A stretch of 64,000 nt of DNA from Candidatus Kaistella beijingensis (GTDB taxonomy: Bacteria > Bacteroidota > Bacteroidia > Flavobacteriales > Weeksellaceae): NCBI RefSeq assembly GCF_020084865.1, contig NZ_CP071953.1, positions 1,736,001-1,800,000 on the forward strand, written 5' to 3'. Made by a program: the position numbers and the translations under genes. The notes beneath the pieces are model-generated. The model searched no databases. It saw only the letters and a program-made list of their open reading frames with translations, and had not been told where the DNA came from. Positions 37,168 through 45,803 of the stretch are shown one piece after another (position 1 is the stretch's first letter; every line of letters starts with the position of its first letter).

Positions 37168-37977
37168 TTAAATTTTACCTCCAGAAGCCTTGTAATATTC
37201 CAACGCTTTTGGCATGTGTTTTTCTAAATCAGACCTTCTTGTATCTGGATTGGGGTGGGTTGAAAGAAATTCCGGCGGTCTGTTTCCATTAGAGGAAGCT
37301 TCCATTCTTTGCCAGAAAGGTTGCGCCTGTCTTGGATCGTAACCAGCCATCGACATTAAATAAAGTCCCATTTCATCAGCTTCCAATTCCTGATTTCTAC
37401 CGTATTTCAACAATGCAACTTGTGCTCCGATTGGATAAACCTGCTGAAAAATTTGAGCCATCTGTCCGCTGGTTAAAACGCCGCCTACAATTCCGCCAAC
37501 ACCCTGTGCAACCATTGCCTGTGAAATTCTTTCATTTCCATGTCCCGCGAGTGCATGAGAAATTTCGTGACCTAATACTACGGCTAAACCTGCATCGCTT
37601 TGAGTGATTGGCAAAATTCCCGAATAAACTGCAACTTTTCCACCCGGCATACACCATGCGTTGATTTGCTTGTCATCAATAAGGTTAAATTCCCATTGAT
37701 AATCAGCAATATCACCTTCTCTACCAATTCCTCGATAGTAATTATTTGCGGCATTCTTAATTCTTAACCCTACATTCTGCACGCTTTTCGCACCAGTTGT
37801 TCCAGTTATTACTTTTGCTTTAGACAATGTTTCCCTATATTGCTGTAAAGCCATAGCCGCAATTTCCTGATTATTGGCCAGTTGCAGTGATTTTCTACCC
37901 GTAATTGGGTTGGTTGTACAGGCAATCATTGCCACTGAAAGTGCGCCGACTGCGAATAATTTATTTACTTTTTTCAT
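37168..37977 (-). CDS. M48-family metalloprotease lipoprotein
   Basis: A 269-residue lipoprotein (signal ending VAMIAC). The catalytic zinc motif HEISHALAGH gives HExxH, with a third ligand in the NQELEADEMGLY segment (E-x3-D typical of M48). It resembles BepA/LoiP-type periplasmic quality-control proteases of outer-membrane assembly. It starts at ATG 37975-37977. No operon partner is seen. Confidence 0.9.
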   Translation of the reverse strand: MKKVNKLFAVGALSVAMIACTTNPITGRKSLQLANNQEIAAMALQQYRETLSKAKVITGTTGAKSVQNVGLRIKNAANNYYRGIGREGDIADYQWEFNLIDDKQINAWCMPGGKVAVYSGILPITQSDAGLAVVLGHEISHALAGHGNERISQAMVAQGVGGIVGGVLTSGQMAQIFQQVYPIGAQVALLKYGRNQELEADEMGLYLMSMAGYDPRQAQPFWQRMEASSNGNRPPEFLSTHPNPDTRRSDLEKHMPKALEYYKASGGKI

Positions 37978-38080
37978 AGCTCTAAAATTTCAATTGCACA
38001 GTTAAAAACAATTTTTATTCCAAATAATTTTTTAACTTTAAATTATCGCATAATTATTGCTTTAAAATTAAATAAAAAAC

Positions 38081-38614
38081 ATGAAAAATTTATTTAAAAT
38101 AACAGTTTTAGGAATATTATTTTTCCTTTTGAACTCCTGTGGTTCCCAAAACGGCCTTACTACGGAAAAGGTTGCTTCTTTGCTGTCTTCGGGTAATTTT
38201 ACGTTTTTGGCACAAAAGGCTAATCCTATGGGAGGAGATGTGATCAACGTGCTGAATTCATTTCCTAACTCTTCCGCTTCCAGAATTTTAGAATTAGATT
38301 ACGGCTACACTTTACAAATAACTGAAAATGAAATTGTTGCAACGCTTCCCTATTTCGGAAGAATGTACAACCCAAGTTTCGACACCTCGAAAAATAGCTA
38401 TCGATTTACTTCAAAAGATTTTAAAATTAATCAAAGTCCCGGGAAAAAAGGAAGTACTACTTATTCGTTTGTTTTAAACGACCAACAGAACATTAGAAGA
38501 ATGTATCTGGAAGTTTTCAAGAACGGGAAAGCTTATTTATCCATTGATTCCAATGACAGACAACCAATTTCCTACGATGGCTATATTATGGAAAATTCGG
38601 CGGATAAGAAATAA
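38081..38614 (+). CDS. DUF4251-type lipoprotein
   Basis: A 177-residue lipoprotein (signal ending FLLNSC). A segment around 45-130 has the DUF4251 pattern, with TLQITENEIVATLPYFGRMY and KISFTSKDFK-like DFKINQ, and ends in polar residues. Function unknown. Its stop is one base from the stop of the convergent meaB gene, with no terminator between them. Confidence 0.78.
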   Translation: MKNLFKITVLGILFFLLNSCGSQNGLTTEKVASLLSSGNFTFLAQKANPMGGDVINVLNSFPNSSASRILELDYGYTLQITENEIVATLPYFGRMYNPSFDTSKNSYRFTSKDFKINQSPGKKGSTTYSFVLNDQQNIRRMYLEVFKNGKAYLSIDSNDRQPISYDGYIMENSADKK

Positions 38615-38615
38615 T

Positions 38616-39599
38616 CTATTTTCCCAGTAATTTTTCAACAAAAATTTTTGCTTCCGTGCTTGGATTAGATTTCAGTTGGGAAGCATTTTTTTTGTGGGCT
38701 TCGTAGAAATTTTCAGTGGATTTTTCTTCTTTTGTTTTTTGTAGAATATACTCTTGAACCCAATAATCAAAACGTTTTTCTGATTGTATTTTTCGGGTTT
38801 CTTCAAAGGAATTATTCTTAATTTTTAATTGAATGAAATCACCAATTTTTGAAAAAACCTCATCCAACCCTTTATTATTCAACGCTGAACCGAGTAAAAC
38901 AGGAACTTTCCAATCCTTTTCTTTTGACGGTAGAAAATGAAGAGCACGCATCAATTCCACCTTTGTGTTTTTTGCTTTGTTTAAATTTTCATCATCCACT
39001 TTATTAATGAAAATCAAATCCACCATTTCCATAATTCCGCGCTTAATTCCCTGAAGTTCATCGCCTCCGCCGATAATTTTTAAAAATAGAAAAACATCCG
39101 TGATATCGGAAACCAAAACCTCGCTCTGTCCCACTCCTACCGTTTCTATCAAAATATAGTCGTAACCCGCTGCTTCGCAAATCAGCATGGTTTCAAATGT
39201 TGTATTTGCAACGCCCCCCAAAAATCCCGAACTCGGACTTGGACGAATGAATGCGTTTTCTTCCTTCGACAATTCTTCCATCCTTGTTTTGTCTCCTAAA
39301 ATAGAACCTTTGTTTAATGAAGAACTCGGGTCAATGGCTAAAACTGCCACTTTTTTACCTTTGGAAATCGCCAATCTTCCAAAATTTTCAATAAAAGTTG
39401 ATTTTCCTGCACCCGGAGTTCCTGTAATTCCAATTCTAATTGATTTCCCAGTAAACGGTAAAATTTCTCTGAGCAATTCTTCTGCTTGTTTTCGGTGTTC
39501 CGGTTTTTTGCTTTCTACTAAAGTGATGGCTTTCCCGAGCAGGCGTTTGTCGCCGGATTTGATGCCTTCGATAAGTTCTGAATTAGAAAGTGATTTCAT
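38616..39599 (-). CDS. meaB: Methylmalonyl-CoA mutase chaperone GTPase
   Basis: A 327-residue G3E-type P-loop GTPase that guards and reactivates B12-dependent methylmalonyl-CoA mutase. Walker A is GTPGAGKST (60-68); also visible are VLAIDPSSSLNKGSILGDKTRM, the ETVGVGQSE switch segment and INKVDDEN. I start it at ATG 39597-39599 (MKSLSNSEL); a longer frame to 39647 overlaps the upstream epimerase gene. No mutase gene is in the window. It follows the epimerase by 19 nt, so they may be cotranscribed. Confidence 0.93.
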   Translation of the reverse strand: MKSLSNSELIEGIKSGDKRLLGKAITLVESKKPEHRKQAEELLREILPFTGKSIRIGITGTPGAGKSTFIENFGRLAISKGKKVAVLAIDPSSSLNKGSILGDKTRMEELSKEENAFIRPSPSSGFLGGVANTTFETMLICEAAGYDYILIETVGVGQSEVLVSDITDVFLFLKIIGGGDELQGIKRGIMEMVDLIFINKVDDENLNKAKNTKVELMRALHFLPSKEKDWKVPVLLGSALNNKGLDEVFSKIGDFIQLKIKNNSFEETRKIQSEKRFDYWVQEYILQKTKEEKSTENFYEAHKKNASQLKSNPSTEAKIFVEKLLGK

Positions 39600-39618
39600 T
39601 AACTCAAAAATACAAATT

Positions 39619-40611
39619 CTAAAGCAAAGAAATTCCCAATCCCGCATTTTCCGACAAAATCAATTTCCCTTTTTCCACAAAACTCCCTCTTGCAAAATCG
39701 TTGGAAATTAAATTGGCTCCATCCAAATCAGCAAAATCACATAAAGAAGCCACTGCAATTCCCGCAGAAATTCCCACGGAAGATTCCGTCATACAACCAA
39801 TCATGATTTTATATCCGAATTTTTTGGCTTCGCGAATAAGTTGCAAAGCAGGCGTAATTCCACCACATTTCATCAATTTTATGTTGATTGCTGAATAATG
39901 CGGCTGCAATTTTTCGAGGTAGGAACTATTTTGGCAATCTTCATCCGCCATCCAAACTGCATTGAGATTTTTATTTAAGACTTGAAATTCGCCAACTGGT
40001 CGCGGTTGTTCGATATACAGAAAATTCCTCGTCAATTCATTGTTTTGCAGAAAGTTACAATCATCATCGGAAAAACTGGTGTTAGAATCTAAAGCGATTT
40101 GTTTTCCCGTTTCGAGCAGTTTAAAAGTATAATTTTGGTCTAAACCGTTGCACTTCACTTTAAATTTTTGCCAATCAGAATTTTGAATTTTTTGGATTTG
40201 TTCATCAACGAGAGCAATGCTGATTGTGTAAGACGATTCGGGTAAATTACTACTATTCAAATAATTAAGTTGAGAAAAAGATTTGTTTTCCAATTTTCCG
40301 TACAAATCCCAATACGCGCAATCTAATGCGGAACAGAGAAATGAGTGCAGATTTAAACTCGTCAAAAACTGATAAAATTCTTTGGGATGAACGATTTCTT
40401 TCGCTTCAATTTTTGTTTGAATTTCTTTTAACTTTAAAATAAATTCATCAAGATTAATTCCGTAATAATTAATGGCGACACATTCTCCAAAACCAATTTT
40501 GTCTTTATAAGAAAGCGAAATCAAAAGCGCATCCCGAAAATCATAATTCCCGTAAGAAATTGAAAAGGTTTCTTTTAACAACAGTTTTTTGGGTTGCCAC
40601 GAAAGTTTCAT
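39619..40611 (-). CDS. Dipeptide epimerase, enolase superfamily
   Basis: A 330-residue TIM-barrel enzyme of the mandelate racemase/muconate lactonizing subgroup that probably epimerises L-Ala-D/L-Glu and related dipeptides in cell-wall recycling. Catalytic lysine in FKVKCNGLDQ, metal ligands in IALDSNTSF, YIEQPRP and MADEDCQN, and the second catalytic lysine in INIKLMKCGGITPAL. The exact dipeptide specificity cannot be read here. A TACATTTG box (40,645-40,638) lies just upstream. Confidence 0.85.
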   Translation of the reverse strand: MKLSWQPKKLLLKETFSISYGNYDFRDALLISLSYKDKIGFGECVAINYYGINLDEFILKLKEIQTKIEAKEIVHPKEFYQFLTSLNLHSFLCSALDCAYWDLYGKLENKSFSQLNYLNSSNLPESSYTISIALVDEQIQKIQNSDWQKFKVKCNGLDQNYTFKLLETGKQIALDSNTSFSDDDCNFLQNNELTRNFLYIEQPRPVGEFQVLNKNLNAVWMADEDCQNSSYLEKLQPHYSAINIKLMKCGGITPALQLIREAKKFGYKIMIGCMTESSVGISAGIAVASLCDFADLDGANLISNDFARGSFVEKGKLILSENAGLGISLL

Positions 40612-40659
40612 TCTGAATTATTACTCTTGGTTTCCAACAAATGTAAAAAGAAAATTGCT

Positions 40660-40667
40660 TATTTTTG
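40660..40667 (+). promoter_or_regulatory. -7 box before the cytochrome c lipoprotein
   Basis: TATTTTTG fits TAnnTTTG and lies 24 nt before the ATG at 40691. The -33 element is not clear. Confidence 0.35.
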
Positions 40668-40690
40668 AATCAAACAAAATATTTAAGATT

Positions 40691-40975
40691 ATGAAAAAGT
40701 TAGTTGTTGCGGCGATTTTAGGAACTGGCTTCCTGATTTCTTGTACACCAAAAACTCCTGCAGTTGTGGGAACAAAAACCATTACCGCAGAATATCTTGC
40801 ACAAGGAAAAACCATTTTTGACAATTCTTGCGGGAAATGCCACGATTTGCCAAATCCAACTGCGCATTCTGCACAAAATTGGGTGGGAATCATGAACTCG
40901 ATGGCTCCGAAAGCAAAACTGAACGACGAACAGCACCAAATGGTTTACGATTATATCGTTTCCGTAAAAAAATAA
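40691..40975 (+). CDS. Small cytochrome c lipoprotein
   Basis: A 94-residue protein with a lipoprotein signal (GTGFLISC) and one haem c site (CGKCHDL), followed by a short cytochrome c fold. I start it at ATG 40691 because the upstream frame would overlap the divergent epimerase gene. It is probably an envelope electron carrier. It is directly followed by csaA, whose ATG overlaps no codon but begins at the next base. Confidence 0.85.
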   Translation: MKKLVVAAILGTGFLISCTPKTPAVVGTKTITAEYLAQGKTIFDNSCGKCHDLPNPTAHSAQNWVGIMNSMAPKAKLNDEQHQMVYDYIVSVKK

Positions 40976-41320
40976 ATGGACATTAAACCTGAAATTTCCT
41001 GGGCAGATTTCGAAAAAATAGACATGAGGAGCGGAACTATTGTTTCCGTTTCTGATTTTCCGAAAGCGAGAAATCCGTCCTATATTTTAGAAATTGATTT
41101 TGGGGAGTTGGGAATCAAGAGTTCTTCCGCACAAATTACCGATTTGTATTCTAAAAAGGAACTCATTGGTAAACAGATTGTTGCAATAGTCAACTTCCCA
41201 AAAAAGCAAATTGCCAACTTTTTCAGCGAATGTTTGGTTTTGGGAGTTTATGGTGAAAATAAGGAGGTTACGCTTTTGTCGCCTTCGCTTGCGGTGAAAA
41301 ATGGTTTTCAGGTTGGATAA
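40976..41320 (+). CDS. csaA: CsaA-type tRNA-binding protein
   Basis: A 114-residue protein of the OB-fold EMAP/CsaA family. Signatures: FEKIDMRSGTIVSVSDFPKA, YILEIDFGELGIKSSSAQI, and the C-terminal VTLLSPSLAVKNGFQVG. CsaA acts as a tRNA-binding and export-related chaperone. It starts on the base after the stop codon of the cytochrome gene. Confidence 0.92.
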   Translation: MDIKPEISWADFEKIDMRSGTIVSVSDFPKARNPSYILEIDFGELGIKSSSAQITDLYSKKELIGKQIVAIVNFPKKQIANFFSECLVLGVYGENKEVTLLSPSLAVKNGFQVG

Positions 41321-41650
41321 AATTTTTAACCATTAAGGATATTAAAGTTGTAACAACTACTGCTGCATTATTTTTAAGGATTGACTTCGTTCATTTTTAG
41401 CAGGTACTTAAGTTTTAAATTTATTTAAAAGCTTAAAAGCTTGCAAAATTTGGAAAATAAAAAAAACCACAAAAGTCACAAAAATTTTGGATTCGTGATT
41501 CGCCTGTTTTACAGATAAATAAGTTCTTTTGTGCCTTTTGTGGTAAAATTTTTTGTTATGTACTTTGCCATAAAAGTTAAGCGTTTTTATTATGATTATA
41601 ATCTTAACTTTCTTAGTGGTTTAAAAAAATAAATTTTAAAAACACCAATC
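41321..41650. other. 330-nt gene gap with an inverted repeat
   Basis: No ORF is supported here. The main structure is an inverted repeat, CCACAAAAGTCACAAAA (41468-41484) opposite TTTTGTGCCTTTTGTGG (41527-41543), with 16 of 17 positions complementary and 42 nt between. No T-run follows closely, so a terminator role for csaA is possible but unproven. Confidence 0.5.
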
Positions 41651-42349
41651 ATGCTGCAAAATATTCCTTTAGAAAAAGTTCTTTTCCTCGATATCGAAAC
41701 TGTTCCACAATATGGAAATTGGGACGAAATGGATGAATCCCTGCAAAAATTGTGGGACAAAAAAACACTTCATCAAAGAAAAGACGATTTCACGGCCGAA
41801 GAATTCTATAAAGAACGCGGCGGAATTATGGCGGAATTTGGCAAAATTATCTGCATTTCTGTAGGAATTCTTGATAAAAGCGACAAAATCATGATTAAGA
41901 GTTTCGCAGGTGATGACGAAAAAAAACTGTTGGAAGAATTTGGTGAAATTTTCAACCGTCCCAAACTTCGTGACGTGATTTTATGCGCACACAACGGAAA
42001 AGAATTCGATTTCCCATGGATTGCGAGAAGATTTCTGATTAATGGCATGGAGCCACCGAAACCTTTTCAACTTTTCGGAAAAAAACCTTGGGAAATTCCA
42101 CATTTAGACACCATGGAACTTTGGAAGTTTGGCGACTACAAATCTTATGTCTCGTTGGAATTGTTGGCAAATGTTTTCGGGATTCCCACTCCAAAAGACG
42201 ATATCGATGGTTCAATGGTTGCATCAATGTATTGGATAGAAAAAGACTTATTTAGAATTGTTCAATATTGTGAAAAAGATGTCTTAACTTTGGCAAATGT
42301 TTTCCGGCGAATGCGGCAGGAAAATCTTTTAGAAAAACTTGAACAATAA
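41651..42349 (+). CDS. PolB-type 3'-5' exonuclease
   Basis: A 232-residue RNase H-like nuclease with exonuclease motifs: LFLDIETVP (Exo I, catalytic D and E), CAHNGKEFDFPWIARRFLI (Exo II) and YCEKDVLTLANVFRRM (Exo III). It resembles the stand-alone exonuclease domain of family B DNA polymerases (DNA_pol_B_exo2-like) found in Bacteroidota. Its physiological substrate is unknown; a role in DNA repair is inferred from the family. An intergenic family B repeat follows. Confidence 0.88.
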   Translation: MLQNIPLEKVLFLDIETVPQYGNWDEMDESLQKLWDKKTLHQRKDDFTAEEFYKERGGIMAEFGKIICISVGILDKSDKIMIKSFAGDDEKKLLEEFGEIFNRPKLRDVILCAHNGKEFDFPWIARRFLINGMEPPKPFQLFGKKPWEIPHLDTMELWKFGDYKSYVSLELLANVFGIPTPKDDIDGSMVASMYWIEKDLFRIVQYCEKDVLTLANVFRRMRQENLLEKLEQ

Positions 42350-42360
42350 TTCAATTTGAT

Positions 42361-42420
42361 CTTTGAGATTTGAAATTGCGTAAGTGCATTTAACCTCAAA
42401 TCTCGAATCTCGAAATCTGC
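42361..42420. repeat. Family B intergenic repeat (CTCGAA type)
   Basis: The gap holds TTTGAGATTTGAAATT on one side and ACCTCAAATCTCGAATCTCG on the other; the core TTTGAGATTTGA pairs with TCAAATCTCGAA at 11 of 12 positions. This is the clearest of the three CTCGAA-type blocks. Confidence 0.55.
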
Positions 42421-42422
42421 TT

Positions 42423-42749
42423 ATGAAATTTACCGACGACCAAATTGCCGACATTGGCGAAAATATCATTAAGACTTTAAAAACCATCTACGACCCTGAA
42501 ATTCCTGTCGATATTTATGAACTTGGTTTAATCTACGATGTACAGATTTCTGACGAAGGAGCCGTAAAAGTTATTATGACTTTAACCACGCCGAATTGCC
42601 CCGTTGCGGAAAGCTTACCCGCCGAAGTTCGTGAAAAAGTAGGAACGGTAGAAAATGTAAAAGAAGTTGATTTAGAACTCACTTTCGAACCCTCTTGGAA
42701 TAAAGATATGATGAGCGAGGAAGCACGGTTTGAACTGGGAATGTTTTAA
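42423..42749 (+). CDS. SufT/MIP18-like Fe-S assembly factor
   Basis: A 108-residue DUF59-domain protein with DPEIPVDIYELGLIYDV (about 24-40) and the conserved cysteine C59 in TTPNCPVAESL. DUF59 proteins (SufT, Cia2) help mature Fe-S proteins. I start it at ATG 42423 because the upstream frame only reads through family B repeat. No suf gene is adjacent. Confidence 0.88.
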   Translation: MKFTDDQIADIGENIIKTLKTIYDPEIPVDIYELGLIYDVQISDEGAVKVIMTLTTPNCPVAESLPAEVREKVGTVENVKEVDLELTFEPSWNKDMMSEEARFELGMF

Positions 42750-42753
42750 ATGA

Positions 42754-42777
42754 AAATGCCGACTACAATCGGCATTT
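42754..42777 (+). terminator. Terminator of the SufT-like gene
   Basis: Arms AAATGCCGA (42754-42762) and TCGGCATTT (42769-42777), followed after a few bases by a T-rich run. Confidence 0.8.
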
Positions 42778-42794
42778 ATATTTTTCGCGAAATT

Positions 42795-43199
42795 CTACTT
42801 TGCATATTCAAACAAAACCGTTGTCTGAATATTTGGATGGATTGATAATGCCACCGGACAATTCAGCGCTGCATCTTCTATAAATTTCTTGTCTTCATCG
42901 GAATAATTCATCGGAAATCTAACGATACAGAAAATGGTTCCAATTCTTTTAGGTTCTGGGTAAGTGGATTTCTTTAGTTCGCAAGTTGCGCCTGTAATGT
43001 CGATTCCTCGCGGTTTTCCTAAAACGGCAATCGCCATTAACATCGATTGCCCGTAAGAAATTCCAAAGATATCGGATGGTGAGAAATACTCAGAAGTTCC
43101 GCCTTCACGCATTGGCGCACAGGTAACGATTTCTGAGCCGGATTTTTCATGCTCGGAGACAATTTTAAAATCCCCTAAATAAGTAATTGTTGAGGTCAT
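42795..43199 (-). CDS. OsmC-family protein lacking the first catalytic cysteine
   Basis: A 134-residue OsmC/Ohr fold protein. The C-terminal NCPVALSI cysteine (C114) is present, but the residue where OsmC proteins have the peroxidatic cysteine is in ISYGQSMLM (about 48-55), with no Cys. It therefore may not be a normal hydroperoxide reductase. A decayed second copy lies just upstream (43309-43434). Promoter not found. Confidence 0.8.
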   Translation of the reverse strand: MTSTITYLGDFKIVSEHEKSGSEIVTCAPMREGGTSEYFSPSDIFGISYGQSMLMAIAVLGKPRGIDITGATCELKKSTYPEPKRIGTIFCIVRFPMNYSDEDKKFIEDAALNCPVALSIHPNIQTTVLFEYAK

Positions 43200-43308
43200 A
43201 GTGTGAGTTTATTTATGGTTAAAGATAAAAATTCTTATCAAATTAATAAAAAAATCACCTATTATTTTAATCAAAATTTAACGAAATGCTATTTTTACGT
43301 AACATTTG

Positions 43309-43434
43309 CTAATCTTTATCATGAAAATTAACGGTTTTGTTCAAGTCAGAATTTAAGGATATTGCAACTGGACAATTCAGGGCAGCTTCCTCGATAAATT
43401 TTATCTCATCAATATTTTCAGAAATGATGTTTTC
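43309..43434 (-). pseudogene. Relic of a second OsmC-family gene
   Basis: On the minus strand, directly after the stop of the HMG-CoA-lyase-like gene, 41 codons read through FIEEAALNCPVAISLNSDL to a TAG at 43309-43311. This matches KKFIEDAALNCPVALSI of the neighbouring OsmC gene, but no start or N-terminal part is left. It is a C-terminal remnant of a duplicated or replaced copy. Confidence 0.75.
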
Positions 43435-44283
43435 TTAAAAATGAAAAATATCTTTCGCCTTGTTATAAGCACTTTCGAAGTTAAGCAAATTCAGGGAATG
43501 CTCGATTCTTTCTTTCGCCATAAAGTTGATGACCTGTTCTGTGGGCATATTTCCCACCAAATCATCTTTCGCCATGGGACAACCGCCAATTCCTTTTATT
43601 GCAGAGTCAAATCTTCTACAGCCTTTGTCATACGCTGCTTTTAATTTTTTATAAGAATCTTCGTATCGGTTATGAAAATGAGCGCCAAAATCAATTTCAG
43701 GATATTTTGAGGGAATTTTTTCAAACAAAAGTTCAATCTGGTCGGTCGTTCCTGTTCCGGCGGTGTCGGAAAGCAAAATATTTTTGATTCCAATTTCATT
43801 AAAACGGCCTGCCCAAAAATCAACGTCTTCCCATTTCCATATTTCGCCGTAAGGATTTCCGAAAGCCATTGAAAAGTAGATATTTAAAGCTCTTCCGTCG
43901 GATTGCAAAAGTTCAGTAATTTTTACAATATCGTTAAAAGCTTCTTCCTGACTTTTATTGGTATTTCTGTGCTGAAAAGTTTCCGAAATTGAAAACGGAA
44001 AACCTAAAATATCCACTTGTTGATGTTCCAACGCTTTTTCTGCACCGCGATAATTCGCAACAATGACAGAAAGTTTGGTGTTGGAAATGCCTTTGTCGAT
44101 TTCATCAACCACCGTTCCGGAATCCGCCATCTGTGGAATCGCTTTCGGAGAAACAAAGCTGCCGCAATCCAAAACATCAAAACCGACTTCCATAAGTGAA
44201 TTGATGTAATCAATTTTCTTTTGAGTGGGGATAAATTCACCCCAACCTTGCATTGCATCGCGCGGACATTCGGTAAGAAACAT
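43435..44283 (-). CDS. HMG-CoA-lyase-like enzyme
   Basis: A 282-residue DRE-TIM metallolyase. The N-terminus FLTECPRDAMQGW corresponds to the DRE catalytic region (ECPRD), metal-binding residues follow in GAHFHNRYED, and the C-terminal loop cysteine C235 is in IGGCPMAKDDLVGNMPTE, the HMG-CoA lyase signature. It would cleave HMG-CoA to acetoacetate and acetyl-CoA in leucine catabolism. The related isopropylmalate/homocitrate enzymes are alternatives but lack the GGCP loop. It is convergent with no gene, and a family A repeat lies upstream. Confidence 0.85.
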   Translation of the reverse strand: MFLTECPRDAMQGWGEFIPTQKKIDYINSLMEVGFDVLDCGSFVSPKAIPQMADSGTVVDEIDKGISNTKLSVIVANYRGAEKALEHQQVDILGFPFSISETFQHRNTNKSQEEAFNDIVKITELLQSDGRALNIYFSMAFGNPYGEIWKWEDVDFWAGRFNEIGIKNILLSDTAGTGTTDQIELLFEKIPSKYPEIDFGAHFHNRYEDSYKKLKAAYDKGCRRFDSAIKGIGGCPMAKDDLVGNMPTEQVINFMAKERIEHSLNLLNFESAYNKAKDIFHF

Positions 44284-44320
44284 TTTTGCTTTTTAAGATT
44301 TTCGTAAAGATAATAATTTT

Positions 44321-44442
44321 GCTGGAAGTTGGAAGATGGGAGCTGGATGACATTTCAGAACTACAATACTGGGCAAAAAATTTTGTATAAACTTTAAGAA
44401 ATACTAAAAATTCTTCCTGCATCCATCTTCCAGCATCCAACC
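44321..44442. repeat. Family A intergenic inverted repeat
   Basis: Arm one at 44321-44349 (GCTGGAAGTTGGAAGATGG then AGCTGGATG) and arm two at 44415-44442 (CTGCATCCATCTTCCAGC then ATCCAACC) are reverse complements over about 15 of 20 positions, 65 nt apart. Confidence 0.6.
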
Positions 44443-44450
44443 AAAAGAAG

Positions 44451-44458
44451 TAACTTTG
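44451..44458 (+). promoter_or_regulatory. -7 box before pepT
   Basis: TAACTTTG fits TAnnTTTG and lies 17 nt before the ATG at 44476. A second box, TAATTTTG, is at 44314-44321. No -33 element is certain. Confidence 0.45.
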
Positions 44459-44475
44459 TTAAAAATAATATACGT

Positions 44476-45735
44476 ATGATCACCATAGATTTTAACCTCG
44501 AATGGAAACTGAAACTGCAAAACCGCTTTATTAACTATGTGAAAATCTTTTCCACAAGTGATCCCGAAAGTGAGACAACTCCCTCAACCGAAAGACAATG
44601 GGATATTGCCAAATATATTTTTGAAGAGTTGAAAACTTTAGGTTTAAGTGATGTTTCCCTTGATGAGAACGGATATATTTACGCTTATGTCCCTTCAAAT
44701 CTTGACAATGATGACGAACCAGTTGTAGGATTTATTTCGCATTATGACACTTCACCTGACTTTAATGGGGAAAACGTGAAACCACAAATTTGGGACGATT
44801 ACAACGGACAGGATTTGGTTTTAAATAAAGAAACAGGATTTACGCTTTCGCCATCAAAATTTGAAAGTCTAAAAGACTATGTGGGAAAAACTTTAATCAC
44901 CACCGATGGAACCACACTTCTCGGTGCAGATGACAAAGCAGGAATCGCGGAAATTGTAACCGCAGCAGAATTCCTTCTTGCCAATCCAGACATTAAACAC
45001 GGAAAAATTGCAATCGGCTTTACTCCCGATGAAGAAATCGGAAGAGGTGCTCATAAATTTGACGTAAAAAAATTCGGTGCAGAATGGGCATATACAATGG
45101 ATGGCGGCGAAGTTGGTGAATTAGAATACGAAAATTTCAACGCTGCAGGAGCGGTCGTAAAAATCCACGGATTGAGTGTTCATCCCGGTTATGCCTTCGG
45201 GAAAATGGTGAACGCATCTTTGTTGGCAGCAGAATTCATCAAAATGCTGCCCGAAAACGAAACGCCTGCCACGACAAAAGGTTTTGAAGGTTTTTATCAT
45301 TTGACGGATTTAAAATCTGATGTTTCCGAAGCGAAAATTCAGTATATTATTCGTGATCACGACAACGATAAGTTTGAAGCAAGAAAAAAATTCATCACCG
45401 AAAAAGTAGAAGAATTCAACAAAAAATTTGGCGAAGGAACTGCGGAAATCGAAATTAAGGAACAATACCGCAACATGAAGCAGCAATTTGAAGGTAAAAT
45501 GCACATTGTCGACATTGCAGAACAGGCGATGAAAGACGCAAACATAGAACCTAAAATCAAAGCAATTCGCGGCGGAACTGACGGTGCACAACTTTCCTAC
45601 ATGGGATTACCTTGTCCGAATATTTTTGCGGGCGGAATTAATTTCCACGGACCTTACGAATATGTTGCTTTGGAATCAATGGAAAAAGCGGTGAAAGTGA
45701 TTGTAAATATAGCGAGAGCGGTGAAGAAGAGATAA
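44476..45735 (+). CDS. pepT: Peptidase T
   Basis: A 419-residue M20B aminotripeptidase that removes the N-terminal residue from tripeptides in the cytoplasm. Metal ligands and catalysis are visible in GFISHYDTSPDFNG, the LLGADDKAGIAEI segment, GFTPDEEIGRGAH and YTMDGGEVGELEYE. The C-terminal IRGGTDGAQLSYMGLPCPN and the HGPYEYV histidine complete the core. Terminator follows. Confidence 0.96.
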   Translation: MITIDFNLEWKLKLQNRFINYVKIFSTSDPESETTPSTERQWDIAKYIFEELKTLGLSDVSLDENGYIYAYVPSNLDNDDEPVVGFISHYDTSPDFNGENVKPQIWDDYNGQDLVLNKETGFTLSPSKFESLKDYVGKTLITTDGTTLLGADDKAGIAEIVTAAEFLLANPDIKHGKIAIGFTPDEEIGRGAHKFDVKKFGAEWAYTMDGGEVGELEYENFNAAGAVVKIHGLSVHPGYAFGKMVNASLLAAEFIKMLPENETPATTKGFEGFYHLTDLKSDVSEAKIQYIIRDHDNDKFEARKKFITEKVEEFNKKFGEGTAEIEIKEQYRNMKQQFEGKMHIVDIAEQAMKDANIEPKIKAIRGGTDGAQLSYMGLPCPNIFAGGINFHGPYEYVALESMEKAVKVIVNIARAVKKR

Positions 45736-45760
45736 TTTATCCTTCCGAAAATGAAAAGTT

Positions 45761-45790
45761 AAACCGGCAAATTTATTGCTGGTTTTTTTT
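45761..45790 (+). terminator. Terminator of pepT
   Basis: Arms AAACCGGCAA (45761-45770) and TTGCTGGTTT (45776-45785), one G-U pair, followed by a T-run. Confidence 0.85.
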
Positions 45791-45803
45791 ATACTAAAAA
45801 ACA

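Noticed and set aside
39187..39711. Plus-strand ORF opposite meaB
   Set aside because: Shadow frame of meaB and the epimerase gene; no family pattern.
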